A DNA stretch of 64,000 nucleotides from Allobosea psychrotolerans (GTDB taxonomy: Bacteria; Pseudomonadota; Alphaproteobacteria; Rhizobiales; Beijerinckiaceae): assembly GCF_002917105.1 (NCBI RefSeq), contig NZ_PQFZ01000004.1, positions 62,001-126,000 on the forward strand, given 5' to 3'. Under the pieces are notes generated by a model. The model did no database searches, was not told the origin of the DNA, and was given only the letters and a program-made list of their open reading frames with translations. A program made the translations under genes and the position numbers. This document shows, piece after piece, positions 1 through 8,170 of the stretch. Numbering within the stretch: the stretch's first letter is position 1; each line of letters opens with the position of its first letter.

Positions 1-357
1 GAATGCGCCAAGACCTCGTTCCGCGTCAGCGTGGTCGTCGTCGACAAGGCCGGTCAGCTCGCGGCGGCTCTGCGCGGCGACGGCACCGCGCCGCATACCG
101 TCGAGTTCGCCCGCATGAAGGCCTACACGGCGCGAACCCGCAACCAGACCTCGCTGGAGTTCGCCGCAGCGACGGCCGCCGGCGACGCTGCCGCGCTGCG
201 CCAGATTCCGGGCGTCATTGCCATCGGCGGCGGCGTGCCGATCAAGGCCGGCACCGAGACGATCGGCGCCGTCGGGGTTTCCGGCGCCCCTGGTGGCGAC
301 AAGGACGAAACCTGCGCCAAGGCTGGGATCGCCAAGGTCGCAGCGGCGCTCAATTGA
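1..357 (+). CDS. GlcG/HbpS-like heme-binding family protein (5' end off window)
   Basis: The frame is open from base 1 to the stop at 355-357, so the gene starts before the window. The visible 118 residues carry the GlcG/HbpS (DUF336) pattern: a VVVVDKAGQLAAALRGDG strand-turn, an ARMKAYTA helix, and a glycine-rich IAIGGGVPIKAG turn followed by IGAVGVSGAPGGDKDETCA near the end. Family members are small alpha/beta proteins, some of which bind haem or cobalamin; the role here is unknown. A small secreted protein follows about 100 bp downstream on the same strand. The family call is good, but the missing N-terminus hides any signal peptide. Confidence 0.8.
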   Translation, partial: ECAKTSFRVSVVVVDKAGQLAAALRGDGTAPHTVEFARMKAYTARTRNQTSLEFAAATAAGDAAALRQIPGVIAIGGGVPIKAGTETIGAVGVSGAPGGDKDETCAKAGIAKVAAALN

Positions 358-456
358 TCTGGATTCCCTCCACGGCCGACCGAAGCCGCCGCGCGGCGCG
401 CAAGCGGCCGGCCCTTTCAACGCCAACGCCCGCAACCGACAAGAAGGAAAGCGACC

Positions 457-735
457 ATGGTCTCCTCATCGAACGCGCGCAGCATCCCCCGCCGCTCCGG
501 ACAAGCCTGCGGCATCGCGGCATGCCTGCTCGGCCTCCTATCGGTGCCCAGCCTCTCTTTCGCGCAGGGCGTCCAGGACGTCTGCCCCAAGGGATATTCG
601 ATCTTCCAGACGGTCTGCCTGAACGACGTGACAGGCGATGTGGTCAATCAGTCCCATGGGAAGGGAGCCGGAGCCATTCCATCGCCGGCTTCCAATCCGG
701 ACAAGACGTCCGCGCCCGTCAAATCCGGCGGCTGA
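457..735 (+). CDS. small exported hypothetical protein
   Basis: A 92-residue protein with a ribosome site (aagaaggaaag) just before the ATG. An N-terminal signal peptide is visible: basic residues at 11-13, a hydrophobic stretch around 20-34 and a likely cleavage after SLSFA. The mature part is short, has two Cys (in QDVCPKG and TVCLND) that could form a disulphide, and ends in a Pro/Ser/Lys-rich tail. I do not recognise a family. It lies between the GlcG-like gene and another small exported protein, which suggests a small periplasmic operon. Confidence 0.65.
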   Translation: MVSSSNARSIPRRSGQACGIAACLLGLLSVPSLSFAQGVQDVCPKGYSIFQTVCLNDVTGDVVNQSHGKGAGAIPSPASNPDKTSAPVKSGG

Positions 736-770
736 GCGGCTATCCGGGAGACAGGTTCAGGAGGTGTGTC

Positions 771-1070
771 ATGTCCGGCCGACGGTTTCTTGGCGTGGTT
801 TTCGTGGTGCTGATGCAGAGTCTGCCTGGTTTCTCCGCGGCTCTTGCCGGCAGCGCGGCGGCTAAGGCCTGCGCCGCGCATGATCTGCTCGCCTTCGGCC
901 TGATCGAAAAGCATGGCGAGGATCAAAGCCTTCCGCCCCAGCTCGTGGCCGATGCCGCGATGAAGCTCCTCAGCGCACGGGTTACATGCCGCGACGGGCG
1001 GGATGCCGAAGCGATCGCACTCTACACCGACCTCGGCACGAGCCTGGCTGCCGCGGCTGGCCGCCGCTGA
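771..1070 (+). CDS. small exported hypothetical protein
   Basis: 99 residues. The start was chosen because ATG 771 follows a clear caggaggtg ribosome site and opens with a signal peptide (residues 1-27, hydrophobic VVFVVLM core, cleavage near AALAG). The mature part has a Cys pair (AKACAAHD and RVTCRDG) separated by a predicted helix that includes MKLLSA. The frame runs open far upstream, but those residues are low-complexity Arg-rich read-through of the preceding genes. No family is recognised. It sits 35 bp after the previous small exported protein. Confidence 0.6.
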   Translation: MSGRRFLGVVFVVLMQSLPGFSAALAGSAAAKACAAHDLLAFGLIEKHGEDQSLPPQLVADAAMKLLSARVTCRDGRDAEAIALYTDLGTSLAAAAGRR

Positions 1071-1099
1071 GCCTTCTCTTTCGTCACAAGGGGCTTGCC

Positions 1100-1402
1100 A
1101 TGACAGCCGCTGAACTCGCGACAGCCGCGTTTACGCTGTGCAACGCCGTCCGGGCTCTCGCCTACCTGCCGCAGATCCTGCGCATCATTCAGGACCCCGA
1201 CGGCGCGCGCGCCATTTCCTGCGCGACCTGGAGCATCTTCGCGATCTCGCACCTGACCACGGTCATATACGCGCTCCTGGCTGCTTATGATTGGACGATG
1301 GCAGCGGTCTTCGGAGCCAATGCTCTCGCTTGCGCCACGATCATCGGCCTGACTTTGTTCAAACGGCGACGGGAGCAAGCACGGCTGGCCGCCGCCATCT
1401 GA
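1100..1402 (+). CDS. small PQ-loop/SemiSWEET-like membrane protein
   Basis: 100 residues with three hydrophobic helices. The first contains the AYLPQILRII segment, the Pro-Gln signature of PQ-loop/SemiSWEET proteins; the second is around CATWSIFAISHLTTVIYALL and the third around AAVFGANALACATIIGLTLF. Three-helix half-transporters dimerise to carry sugars or other small solutes; the substrate here is unknown. ATG 1100 is preferred over an upstream in-frame start at 986 that would overlap the previous gene. The tail is basic (KRRREQAR), consistent with a cytoplasmic C-terminus. Confidence 0.75.
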   Translation: MTAAELATAAFTLCNAVRALAYLPQILRIIQDPDGARAISCATWSIFAISHLTTVIYALLAAYDWTMAAVFGANALACATIIGLTLFKRRREQARLAAAI

Positions 1403-1574
1403 CTGGCGATGCCGGACCCGCTCGGCAAGCGTTTGGACACAGGGCGCGCATCTCGGCAGATCTGGTCGAGAAACCTGACTGAGCAGCCGAGAGTCCGAGC
1501 AATCCTCGCCTCACATAGCCTCCAGGAAGCATTATCGGCCGATCCGTTGGCACATTGACGTGCGCAAATTTCAT

Positions 1575-1589
1575 GTTACATTGAGTAAC
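1575..1589 (+). promoter_or_regulatory. probable TetR operator
   Basis: An inverted repeat gttac-5 nt-gtaac lies 20 bp upstream of the TetR start codon. This is the typical size and position of an autoregulatory TetR-family operator. Seen in sequence; its binding by the adjacent regulator is inferred. Confidence 0.5.
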
Positions 1590-1608
1590 TTGAAAATGGA
1601 ATTCAACA

Positions 1609-2205
1609 ATGTCGCCCCGTGCTTATCATCAGGTTGCGCGCGCTCATGCCGTGCAGGACACCGAGCAACAGATTCTGGCCGCCCTCAGGCACCTCTTGGG
1701 CGAGCGCTGGTTTGAAGACATCACGCTCGACGACATCGCCAGGGCGGCCAACACGACCAGACAGACCGTGATCAGACGGTTCGGCGACAAGGCCGGCGTG
1801 CTGAGCGCGATGGCCGATGGGCTCGACGCGGAAATCCGGACCCGGCGCTGGCGCAACCCCGGAAAAACCGTCGCGGCGATCATCACCGTCCTGATGCAGG
1901 ACTACGAACAGGCTGGCGACATCGTCGTCCGCACGCTCAGCCAAGAGGCGCGCATTCCCGAGTTCGGCGCGATCCTCGCGCGCGGCCGCAGCGGTCACCG
2001 CGCGTGGATCGAGGAGATGTTCGCGCTCTGGCTGGACAAGCTACCTCCTCCATCGAGAGCGGACCGCCTCGCGCAACTGCTGGCGCTGACGGATGTGTGG
2101 GTGTGGCACCTGTTGCGTCGCAATCAAAACCACTCAGCCAGCGAGGCCAGCAGGCTGATGATCGAGGCGGTGGAACGGCTGCTCCGCGAGGACGCCGTTC
2201 GCTAG
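1609..2205 (+). CDS. TetR/AcrR family transcriptional regulator
   Basis: 198 residues. The N-terminal TetR helix-turn-helix is at about residues 20-65 (ILAALRHLLGERW, then ITLDDIARAANTTRQTVIRRFGDK with the usual T-x-Y/F-x-H/R-F recognition helix). The C-terminal half is a helical ligand-binding domain of no assignable specificity. A gttac/gtaac inverted repeat sits directly upstream. The glycosyltransferase gene begins 29 bp after the stop, so the two are probably co-transcribed and the regulator likely controls that enzyme and itself. The ligand cannot be inferred. Confidence 0.9.
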   Translation: MSPRAYHQVARAHAVQDTEQQILAALRHLLGERWFEDITLDDIARAANTTRQTVIRRFGDKAGVLSAMADGLDAEIRTRRWRNPGKTVAAIITVLMQDYEQAGDIVVRTLSQEARIPEFGAILARGRSGHRAWIEEMFALWLDKLPPPSRADRLAQLLALTDVWVWHLLRRNQNHSASEASRLMIEAVERLLREDAVR

Positions 2206-2234
2206 ATTTCCGGTTCAAGTGCAGGAACTCCCAC

Positions 2235-3557
2235 ATGGCACAGTTGTCGAACCCTCAAGCGCGTCTGCGCATACTGGTGACGGGATGGGAAGGCGGCGGC
2301 AATGTGCCGCCGTTCATCGCCGCCTTGCGAGGCCTTGTGGCCCGCGGCCATGATGTTCGCCTGATCGCCGACGATTCCATGAAGGCCGAGGCAATCGCGG
2401 CCGGAGCGCGCTTCCAGCCCTGGACCCGCGCTCCCAACCGGCCGGATCGCAGCCCTGCGAGCTGTTTCGTGCGCGATCGGGATATCGCGGATCCGATCGC
2501 TGCGTTTCGGCAATGGACCGATCGGATTTTCGTCGGCCCGGCTCAGGATTATGCGCTCGATATTCTGGATGCGCTGGCGCTCAAGCCGGCCGATCTGATG
2601 ATCGGCTCGGATTTACTCTTCGGCGGCATGCTCGCCGCGGAGGTTTCCCGAGTTCCCCTCGTGCTGCTGGCGGCAAACATCTCCTTGTCACCACTGCCCG
2701 GCCACCCACCCTTCGGGCCAGGCTTCCAACCCGCCGGAAACGCGGCCGAACGCGCACGCGATGCGGAAGTAGCGGCCGCCGGCGAGGCGCTGTGGAACCA
2801 GGCGTTGCCCACCCTCAACGCCGCCCGCGCCCATTTCGGCCTCGCCCCGCTGGCGCGCGTCCTCGATCAGACTGCCAGCGCCGGGCGCTGCCTGCTCGCG
2901 ACCAGCCGCAGCTTCGACTTTCCAGTCGTGCAGATGCCGGACCATGTCCGCTATGTCGGCCCTCTCCTCGAGGAGCCGAGCTGGGTGGCCGCTTCCGGGC
3001 ACCGGGCAATCGGCGACGGCACGCGCCCGAGAGCGCTGGTTTCCTTCAGCACCACGCATCAGGGGCAGGACGAAGTCTTGCGCCGTATCGTTGCCGCGTT
3101 CGGCCAACTCCCGGTCAGTGCCGTCGTGACGCTCGGCAAGGCGCTGGAGCAGCTCGCAATCGAAGCACCGGACAATGTCGGCATCTTCGGCAGCGCGTCG
3201 CATGAAGCGATCCTGCCATCGGTACAGGTCGTCGTGACCCATGGTGGACACGGCACGGTCCTGCGCGCGCTGCGTCACGGCGTTCCCCTGGTCGTGATGC
3301 CAATGGGGCGCGACCAGAACGATAACGCCGCCCGCGTGGAATATCATCGGGTCGGCATTCGTCTGGACCCGACAGCGAGCCCATCCGAAATCGCACGCGC
3401 GGTTCAGGATGTCCTGGCCGATGCCAGCTTCGCGGAGCAGGCCAGGCGAATGGCCGGCTTGCTCGCTGCCGAGGACTCCAGCGTCGATCGCCTGCTCACC
3501 GAAATCGAGGCCTTCGCCGCCGGGCATCGAGCCGAAACGCTCGAGCGGGCGGCCTGA
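2235..3557 (+). CDS. MGT-type glycosyltransferase (GT1 family)
   Basis: 440 residues. The start at ATG 2235 is placed after gcaggaact; earlier in-frame starts lie inside the TetR gene. The N-terminal Rossmann half begins ILVTGWEGGGNVPPFIAAL, and the C-terminal half carries the GT-B nucleotide-sugar site, VVVTHGGHGTVLRALRHGVP followed by PMGRDQNDNAARV. This is the hallmark of macrolide/flavonoid/sterol UDP-glycosyltransferases, which attach a sugar to a small hydrophobic acceptor. With the upstream TetR it resembles a drug- or xenobiotic-inactivation operon; the acceptor is unknown. Confidence 0.88.
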   Translation: MAQLSNPQARLRILVTGWEGGGNVPPFIAALRGLVARGHDVRLIADDSMKAEAIAAGARFQPWTRAPNRPDRSPASCFVRDRDIADPIAAFRQWTDRIFVGPAQDYALDILDALALKPADLMIGSDLLFGGMLAAEVSRVPLVLLAANISLSPLPGHPPFGPGFQPAGNAAERARDAEVAAAGEALWNQALPTLNAARAHFGLAPLARVLDQTASAGRCLLATSRSFDFPVVQMPDHVRYVGPLLEEPSWVAASGHRAIGDGTRPRALVSFSTTHQGQDEVLRRIVAAFGQLPVSAVVTLGKALEQLAIEAPDNVGIFGSASHEAILPSVQVVVTHGGHGTVLRALRHGVPLVVMPMGRDQNDNAARVEYHRVGIRLDPTASPSEIARAVQDVLADASFAEQARRMAGLLAAEDSSVDRLLTEIEAFAAGHRAETLERAA

Positions 3558-3624
3558 CCGTCCGACACCCGAACCGTTTCATCGTCAGAGAACGTAGATT
3601 TGCCGCCTTTCAGGGAGAAGCGAG

Positions 3625-4104
3625 ATGTATCGACTTGCCTTTGCCGCTGCCATTGCCCTGGCGAGCCTCTCGGCCACGGGGCATGCCGATACGAAACGAG
3701 GCGAATACCTCGTCACGATCATGGATTGCGGCGGCTGCCACACGCCCGGCCAGATGCTCGGCAAGCCCGACCATTCCCGCTTCGTCGCCGGGGGAGATGT
3801 CGGCTTCCAGATCCCCAATGTCGGTATCTTCTACCCACCGAACCTGACGCCCGATCCGGAGACAGGGCTGGGCAAATGGTCGAAGGCCGACATCATCAAG
3901 GCGGTGACCAAAGGCGAGCGCCCGGACGGCCGGGTTCTGGCACCGGTCATGCCCTGGCATTCCTACGGCAGGCTGAACCCGCAGGACGCAGACTCGCTGG
4001 CAAGCTATCTGAAGTCGCTGAAGCCGGTTTCGAACAAGGTGCCAGCGATCGCCGCTCCACATGACAAGCCGGCCAGCCCTTACTTGACGGTCATCATCCC
4101 ATAG
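3625..4104 (+). CDS. exported class I c-type cytochrome
   Basis: 159 residues with a signal peptide (1-21, ending TGHA). A single haem site C35-G-G-C38-H39 lies in YLVTIMDCGGCHT, and M109 in RVLAPVMPWHSYG is the likely sixth ligand. The LTPDPETGLGKWSKADIIKAV segment is typical of cytochromes that serve periplasmic alcohol or aldehyde dehydrogenases as electron acceptors. No dehydrogenase lies beside it in this window, so its partner is unknown. It follows the glycosyltransferase by 67 bp with its own aggga ribosome site. Confidence 0.88.
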   Translation: MYRLAFAAAIALASLSATGHADTKRGEYLVTIMDCGGCHTPGQMLGKPDHSRFVAGGDVGFQIPNVGIFYPPNLTPDPETGLGKWSKADIIKAVTKGERPDGRVLAPVMPWHSYGRLNPQDADSLASYLKSLKPVSNKVPAIAAPHDKPASPYLTVIIP

Positions 4105-4168
4105 AAGTGGGCCTGCGGAGCATAAGGCCGAAGCGCCTGGTTCTGACTGGTGCACGGCATGCGCCAGG

Positions 4169-4250
4169 GGACTAAGCCGCTCGCGCGGCAGGGGCTGCGG
4201 CGCGAGCGGCTTAGTCCTGTGTCGCGAGGCCGAAACCGCGCCTCGCGACA
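4169..4250. repeat. two tandem perfect hairpins between convergent genes
   Basis: Hairpin 1 has an 18-bp perfect stem (4169-4186 with 4200-4217, arm ggactaagccgctcgcgc) and a 13-nt loop. Hairpin 2 has an 11-bp perfect stem (4220-4230 with 4240-4250) and a 9-nt loop. They lie between the 3' ends of the cytochrome and the GT4 gene, so they may stop or stabilise both transcripts. Neither is followed by a T-run, so they are not classical intrinsic terminators. Confidence 0.7.
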
Positions 4251-4370
4251 TGCCGGAGGTTCGCCGTGAGCATGCAAGGGCATTGTTGTCAGGCTTTGAC
4301 GACCGATGTCCCGATCGCTGGCCACAAGGCAGCGCCCGGGGGGATGGGCCTTATTCGCGAGGCCGGGCCG

Positions 4371-5393
4371 TCAGGCCAGGAGCGATCGATAGAGCTCCCA
4401 GTATCGATCCGCCATGTGATCCACCGTGAAGCGCGCGGCGACCGATGCCCGGCAGGCGGCGCGATCGATCTCACCAATGCGGCCGACCGCCTCGACGGCT
4501 TCATCGACGCTGTCGACCAGGAAGCCGGTCACGCCATGCTCGATCAGTTCCGGCATCGAGCCGCGCCTGGAGGCGATGACCGGCGTGCCGCAGGCGAGCG
4601 CCTCCACCACCGAGAGCCCGAAGGGCTCCTCGAAATTGATGAGGTGGAGCAGCGCCCGCGCCGAGCCCAGGGTTTTCGTGCGGAGCTCTCCGCCGATCGG
4701 GCCGAGATAATCCACTGAGCGGCCATCGAGCGCTGGCATGACATGGTCGGCGTGGTAGCCCTGATCCTGGACGATGCCGGCCATGACGAGCCGCCTGCCT
4801 GCCTGGCGAGCCGCGTCGATCGCTTCGGCTGCGCCCTTGTCGGGGTGGATGCGGCCAAAGAAGAGCAGGTCCTCGCCGCCCACCGGATCGAACGGAAAGT
4901 CCTCCAGCCTGATGCCGTGATGGATCGTCGCCGCATAGCGCAGATCCGGGTGCCGGTCGGCAGCGCTGATCGCGACATAGTGGACACGGTCCTCATAGGC
5001 CTTGAACGCCGGCAGGATGCGCTCGGAGGAGAAGCCGTGGATCGTCGTCACCACGGGCGTCTCGACCAGTCGCGAGAAGGCCAGGGGCACGAAATCGGCC
5101 TGGTTGTGGATCAGGTCGAACTCGCCGGCGCGCTCGAAGACATGGGCGACATGGAGCATCTCCCAGACCTTGGCATCGATGCCGGGGTCCTCGGAATAGG
5201 GGGCCGGGCAGACACCGGCGAGCGTGCCCGCCGTCCAGCTGTCCCTGGTGGCAAACAGGGTGATGTCGAGGCCGCGCGCCACCAGCGCCTCGGTCAACAG
5301 GCTCGTCACCAATTCCCATGGACCGTAATGGCGCGGCGGGGTGCGCCAGGAGATCGGCGCCAGCATGGCGATACGCACATCGTCGTCCTTCAC
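4371..5393 (-). CDS. glycosyltransferase family 4
   Basis: 340 residues. It starts IAMLAPISWRTPPRHYGPWELVTSLLTEAL, the GT4 N-terminal Rossmann fold with the YGPWE sugar-acceptor loop. The C-terminal half has the donor-binding LLFFGRIHPDKGAAEAI motif and the E-x7-E motif in INFEEPFGLSVVEALACGTPVIASRRG. It is a retaining GT-B enzyme using a nucleotide sugar. It is the second gene of a minus-strand pair with the GH13 gene, 24 bp downstream of it. Donor and acceptor are unknown; a role with the mannose-linked genes further along is plausible. Confidence 0.9.
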   Translation of the reverse strand: MKDDDVRIAMLAPISWRTPPRHYGPWELVTSLLTEALVARGLDITLFATRDSWTAGTLAGVCPAPYSEDPGIDAKVWEMLHVAHVFERAGEFDLIHNQADFVPLAFSRLVETPVVTTIHGFSSERILPAFKAYEDRVHYVAISAADRHPDLRYAATIHHGIRLEDFPFDPVGGEDLLFFGRIHPDKGAAEAIDAARQAGRRLVMAGIVQDQGYHADHVMPALDGRSVDYLGPIGGELRTKTLGSARALLHLINFEEPFGLSVVEALACGTPVIASRRGSMPELIEHGVTGFLVDSVDEAVEAVGRIGEIDRAACRASVAARFTVDHMADRYWELYRSLLA

Positions 5394-5417
5394 TCGAAAA
5401 CGCTCTGAAAATCGCGA

Positions 5418-7130
5418 TCAGGTCGCGAGGATCACGCCCTCATCCGCCCGCAGCCGCAGCACATGGCTTTCGACAAGCGGCGCCTCGCCGCGCGTCGACA
5501 GGATCAGCCGGTGCCCGCTGGCCCAAGGCGGCAGCGTCAGGCGCTGTTCGCTCCCCCCTAGATTGAGCGCCACGATCAAGCGTTGCGCCGCGTAGCGGCG
5601 CTCATAGGCGAGCACATCGCCCTCGGAGTCCAGCAGACCGAAATCACCGACCGCCAATGCCGGATATGCGCGCCTGAGCGCCAGCAACTGGCGATAGAGC
5701 GTCAGGATCGAGGCGGGCTCGTCTGCCATCCCCGCGACGTTGCGTATCGGCCAGTCGGCATTGAGCGGCAGCCAGGGCGAGACCGTGCTGAAGCCGGCAT
5801 GCGCGCCGGCGTCCCACGGCATCGGCGTCCGGACCGGATCGCGGCCCAGGCCGAGCCCGGGCTCGCGCAATTCGCGAGGGTCCCGGAGCTGCGCGGGCGG
5901 GATTGGAACATCGCTCAGGCCCAGTTCGTCACCGTAATAGAGCGTGGGCGTGCCGCGCAGCGTCAGCAACAGCATCGCAGCGATGCGGGCCTGGGTTTCG
6001 CCGCGCTTGCTGGCGATGCGCGAACGATCATGATTGCCGAGTACCCAGTTCGGCCAGCCGCCCGGCGGCAGCGCAGCCTCATAATTGGCGATCAGGGCGG
6101 CAAGAGCGCGCGCCTGCCATGGCGCATCGATCAGCTGGAAGTTGAAAGGCAGCTGCACGCCTGCCTGGGCTCCGCCGTAATAGTCCATCAGACGACTGAC
6201 CGGCAGGTAGATCTCGCCGATCAGCAGGCGCTCGCCCAGAGCATTGCGCGAAAAAGCGGGCACCGGTTTTTCGCTGGAGCAATGCTCTAAACCCCAGGAA
6301 TCGATCACGTTTTTCGCATTCGGGCGATTCCGCCCGAATGCGACGTGATCTGGCCCTCTCGCTCCATAACCGTCGGCGATGGCGCGCATCTCGGCGGCGA
6401 TCGCATGGATCTCGGGCTGATCGGCCGAGTACAGCTGGAGCACCCGGTGCATCTCGCCCATGGCGGGGCGATAGTCCGGATTGGGCGGGTTGTCGGGAAA
6501 ATCCGCCGCCTTGATCAGGTGCCAGAGCACGTCGATGCGCAAACCGTCGACGCCGCGGTCGAACCAGAAGCGCATCACCTCATGCATCGCCGCCCGCACG
6601 GCCGGGTTGCGCCAGTTGAGGTCCGGCTGCTGCTTCAGGAAGGCGTGGTAGTAATATTGCCCGGTGGCCTCGTCCCATTCCCAGGCCGAGCCGCCGAAAT
6701 CGCTGATCCAGTTGTTGGGCGGCCCGCCATCGGGCGCAGGATCGCGCCAGAGATACCAGTCCCGTTTCGGGTTGAGGCGCGAGGCGCGGCTCTCGACGAA
6801 CCAGGTGTGCCGGTCGGAGCTGTGGTTCGGCACGAAATCGAGCAGGAGCTTGAGCCCGCGCGCATGGACCTGGTCCAGCAGGTCGTCGAAATCGGCGAGC
6901 GTGCCGAAACATGGATCGACCCCGCAATAATCGGCGACGTCATAGCCGAAATCGGCCATCGGCGAGGGGTAGATCGGCGAGAGCCAGATCGCGTCGATGC
7001 CAAAGCCGGCGAGATAGTCGAGCCGCCGCGCGATGCCCTTGAGATCGCCTATGCCGTCGCCATCCGTGTCCTGAAAGGAGCGCGGATAGATCTGGTAGAT
7101 CACGCCCGCCTGCCACCATGGGGCGGTCAT
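5418..7130 (-). CDS. GH13 alpha-glucosidase/oligo-1,6-glucosidase-like enzyme with in-frame repeat insertion
   Basis: 570 residues from ATG 7130 (MTAPWWQ, the usual family start; the frame extends further upstream without homology). It shows GH13 regions I-IV: DFVPNHSS (98-105), nucleophile D200 in DGLRID, acid/base E306 in LLIGEIYLP, and D368 in GNHDRS. The family hydrolyses or transfers alpha-glucosyl units. Residues about 257-298 match nothing in the family and are the translation of a dispersed two-hairpin repeat, ending only a few residues before E306. The reading frame is intact, so the protein may still be made. The GT4 gene follows 24 bp downstream. Confidence 0.9.
   Translation of the reverse strand: MTAPWWQAGVIYQIYPRSFQDTDGDGIGDLKGIARRLDYLAGFGIDAIWLSPIYPSPMADFGYDVADYCGVDPCFGTLADFDDLLDQVHARGLKLLLDFVPNHSSDRHTWFVESRASRLNPKRDWYLWRDPAPDGGPPNNWISDFGGSAWEWDEATGQYYYHAFLKQQPDLNWRNPAVRAAMHEVMRFWFDRGVDGLRIDVLWHLIKAADFPDNPPNPDYRPAMGEMHRVLQLYSADQPEIHAIAAEMRAIADGYGARGPDHVAFGRNRPNAKNVIDSWGLEHCSSEKPVPAFSRNALGERLLIGEIYLPVSRLMDYYGGAQAGVQLPFNFQLIDAPWQARALAALIANYEAALPPGGWPNWVLGNHDRSRIASKRGETQARIAAMLLLTLRGTPTLYYGDELGLSDVPIPPAQLRDPRELREPGLGLGRDPVRTPMPWDAGAHAGFSTVSPWLPLNADWPIRNVAGMADEPASILTLYRQLLALRRAYPALAVGDFGLLDSEGDVLAYERRYAAQRLIVALNLGGSEQRLTLPPWASGHRLILSTRGEAPLVESHVLRLRADEGVILAT
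6238..6350. repeat. two-hairpin palindromic repeat inside the GH13 coding sequence
   Basis: Hairpin 1 (6238-6288) has arms agagcattgc/gcaatgctct around an inner gcgaaaaa/tttttcgc stem. Hairpin 2 (6303-6350) has a 12-bp perfect stem cgcattcgggcg/cgcccgaatgcg enclosed by gatcacgt/acgtgatc. The first hairpin resembles the intergenic repeats at 38404-38460, 41328-41375 and 60085-60145. The insertion adds about 42 codons without breaking the frame. Confidence 0.8.
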
Positions 7131-7378
7131 GCGAACAGGGCTGTGGGCGTGCCGATGAGCATGATTGAGGCTTTCTGAAAACCCGGGCTTCGCGCGAGGC
7201 GGCGACCCTGGTCGAGAGGCTGGCAGGGCGTGGGTCGCCCGCGAACGTCCGGCGGCGGCTCGAAAATCCTGGCAGCTTCTGAGCTTAGCAGCTCCTGGCG
7301 CCGATCTCGCATCAATTCGGCGGGCGCAGGGCTTCCGCCAAAACCGGAACAAACCAGCGCGTCGATCGTTCACTCCAA

Positions 7379-7663
7379 ATGACCAATTCTATTGCGACCA
7401 AGATTATCCGCTCAATTCCCGCTGATCAGGCAACCGAGCCGGGCAACCCGGCGATCGCCCACGATATGGATCCGTCGCAGCCGGCAGATGCGCCGGGCAA
7501 TGTCACCCGCAAACGCCAGCAATTGAAGGCGCGGGCCGTCGCAGGCCGCCATATCGACGAGGCGCTATCGACAATGCCGGTATCGGAGGAGGCAAAGGCC
7601 TCGCGCAAGGCAAAGCTCATCGAGCTGCCGGCAGGCACTCCGGTCAAGCGGCGTCCTGCTTAG
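7379..7663 (+). CDS. hypothetical protein
   Basis: 94 residues, hydrophilic, rich in Ala, Lys and Pro, without signal peptide or membrane segment. The C-terminal half looks helical and charged (TRKRQQLKARAV, EEAKASRKAKLIELP) and could bind nucleic acid, but no family is recognised. It is divergent from the GH13 gene, and its stop TAG is immediately followed by a dispersed repeat. Codon use is like the neighbours, which mildly supports it being real. Confidence 0.45.
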   Translation: MTNSIATKIIRSIPADQATEPGNPAIAHDMDPSQPADAPGNVTRKRQQLKARAVAGRHIDEALSTMPVSEEAKASRKAKLIELPAGTPVKRRPA

Positions 7664-7755
7664 CGCGCTTTCGAGCGAAGTGGATGCCGGCTCGCTTGAA
7701 GAAAACGCGTTAAAGCAATGACCTGGAGCAATTGGACGATCCAACTGGATCGGAC
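7664..7755 (+). repeat. dispersed palindromic repeat, family A
   Basis: Starts gcgctttcgagcgaag directly after the stop of the 94-residue gene, contains the gaagaaaacgcgtt block and ends with the hairpin cgatccaactggatcg. The same element occurs at 13428-13530 and 18536-18641, with shorter copies at 54361-54382 and 63243-63310. Confidence 0.75.
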
Positions 7756-7761
7756 ATGAAC

Positions 7762-8022
7762 CTAGGCCTCGCCATCAGGCGGATCGCCGCCCAACACTCG
7801 CCTGCAGGTGCCTCGGGTAAAGAGCTCGATCTCGGCCAAGGCATCATCGAGTGTTTTGAAGGGGCCGCATTTCATCGTCTTCATCGTCAGCAGCGCCTGG
7901 CCAGCCGGATGAATCCTGAATTCGCCGGCAGGTTCTTCCGCGACATGCCCCATGGGCCGGCCGAGCAGGTCAGTCAGCAGCCAGGCTGCTGCACCGGATT
8001 TTGGCGTAACGTCGATGTCCAC
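7762..8022 (-). CDS. hypothetical protein (86 aa)
   Basis: 86 residues from a GTG start at 8022; no in-frame ATG lies upstream within range. The sequence reads like a small globular protein: WLLTDLLGRPMGHV, a strand-rich GEFRIHPAGQALLTMKTMK, then a helix FKTLDDALAEIELFTRGTCRRV. Similar short proteins with a DALAEIE-type helix occur in related genomes as far as I recall, but I know no function. It lies downstream of the cold-shock gene on the same strand, beyond the terminator. Confidence 0.5.
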   Translation of the reverse strand: MDIDVTPKSGAAAWLLTDLLGRPMGHVAEEPAGEFRIHPAGQALLTMKTMKCGPFKTLDDALAEIELFTRGTCRRVLGGDPPDGEA

Positions 8023-8079
8023 GGTGGAATCCCATCGGTCAAGATTCGGCGCAACAGGGCGTGAGCGCCGCTGCTATGA

Positions 8080-8107
8080 AAAAGGCCAGGCGTGAGCCTG
8101 GCCTTTT
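8080..8107. terminator. bidirectional intrinsic terminator
   Basis: A perfect 12-bp stem aaaaggccaggc/gcctggcctttt around a gtga loop. The A-run on the left becomes a T-run on the minus strand, where it would end the cold-shock transcript; the T-run on the right could act on the plus strand. Confidence 0.85.
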
Positions 8108-8170
8108 CCTGTTCTTCATCCTCGTCGCGATGCCAGGACATCCGTGGTCGCCGGCGAGGTTGAATGGCGG

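Noticed and set aside
7131..7373. 81-residue N-terminal extension of the GH13 protein
   Set aside because: Arg/Pro-rich and non-homologous; MTAPWWQAGVIYQ is the usual family start, and the extension would reach the next gene's promoter.
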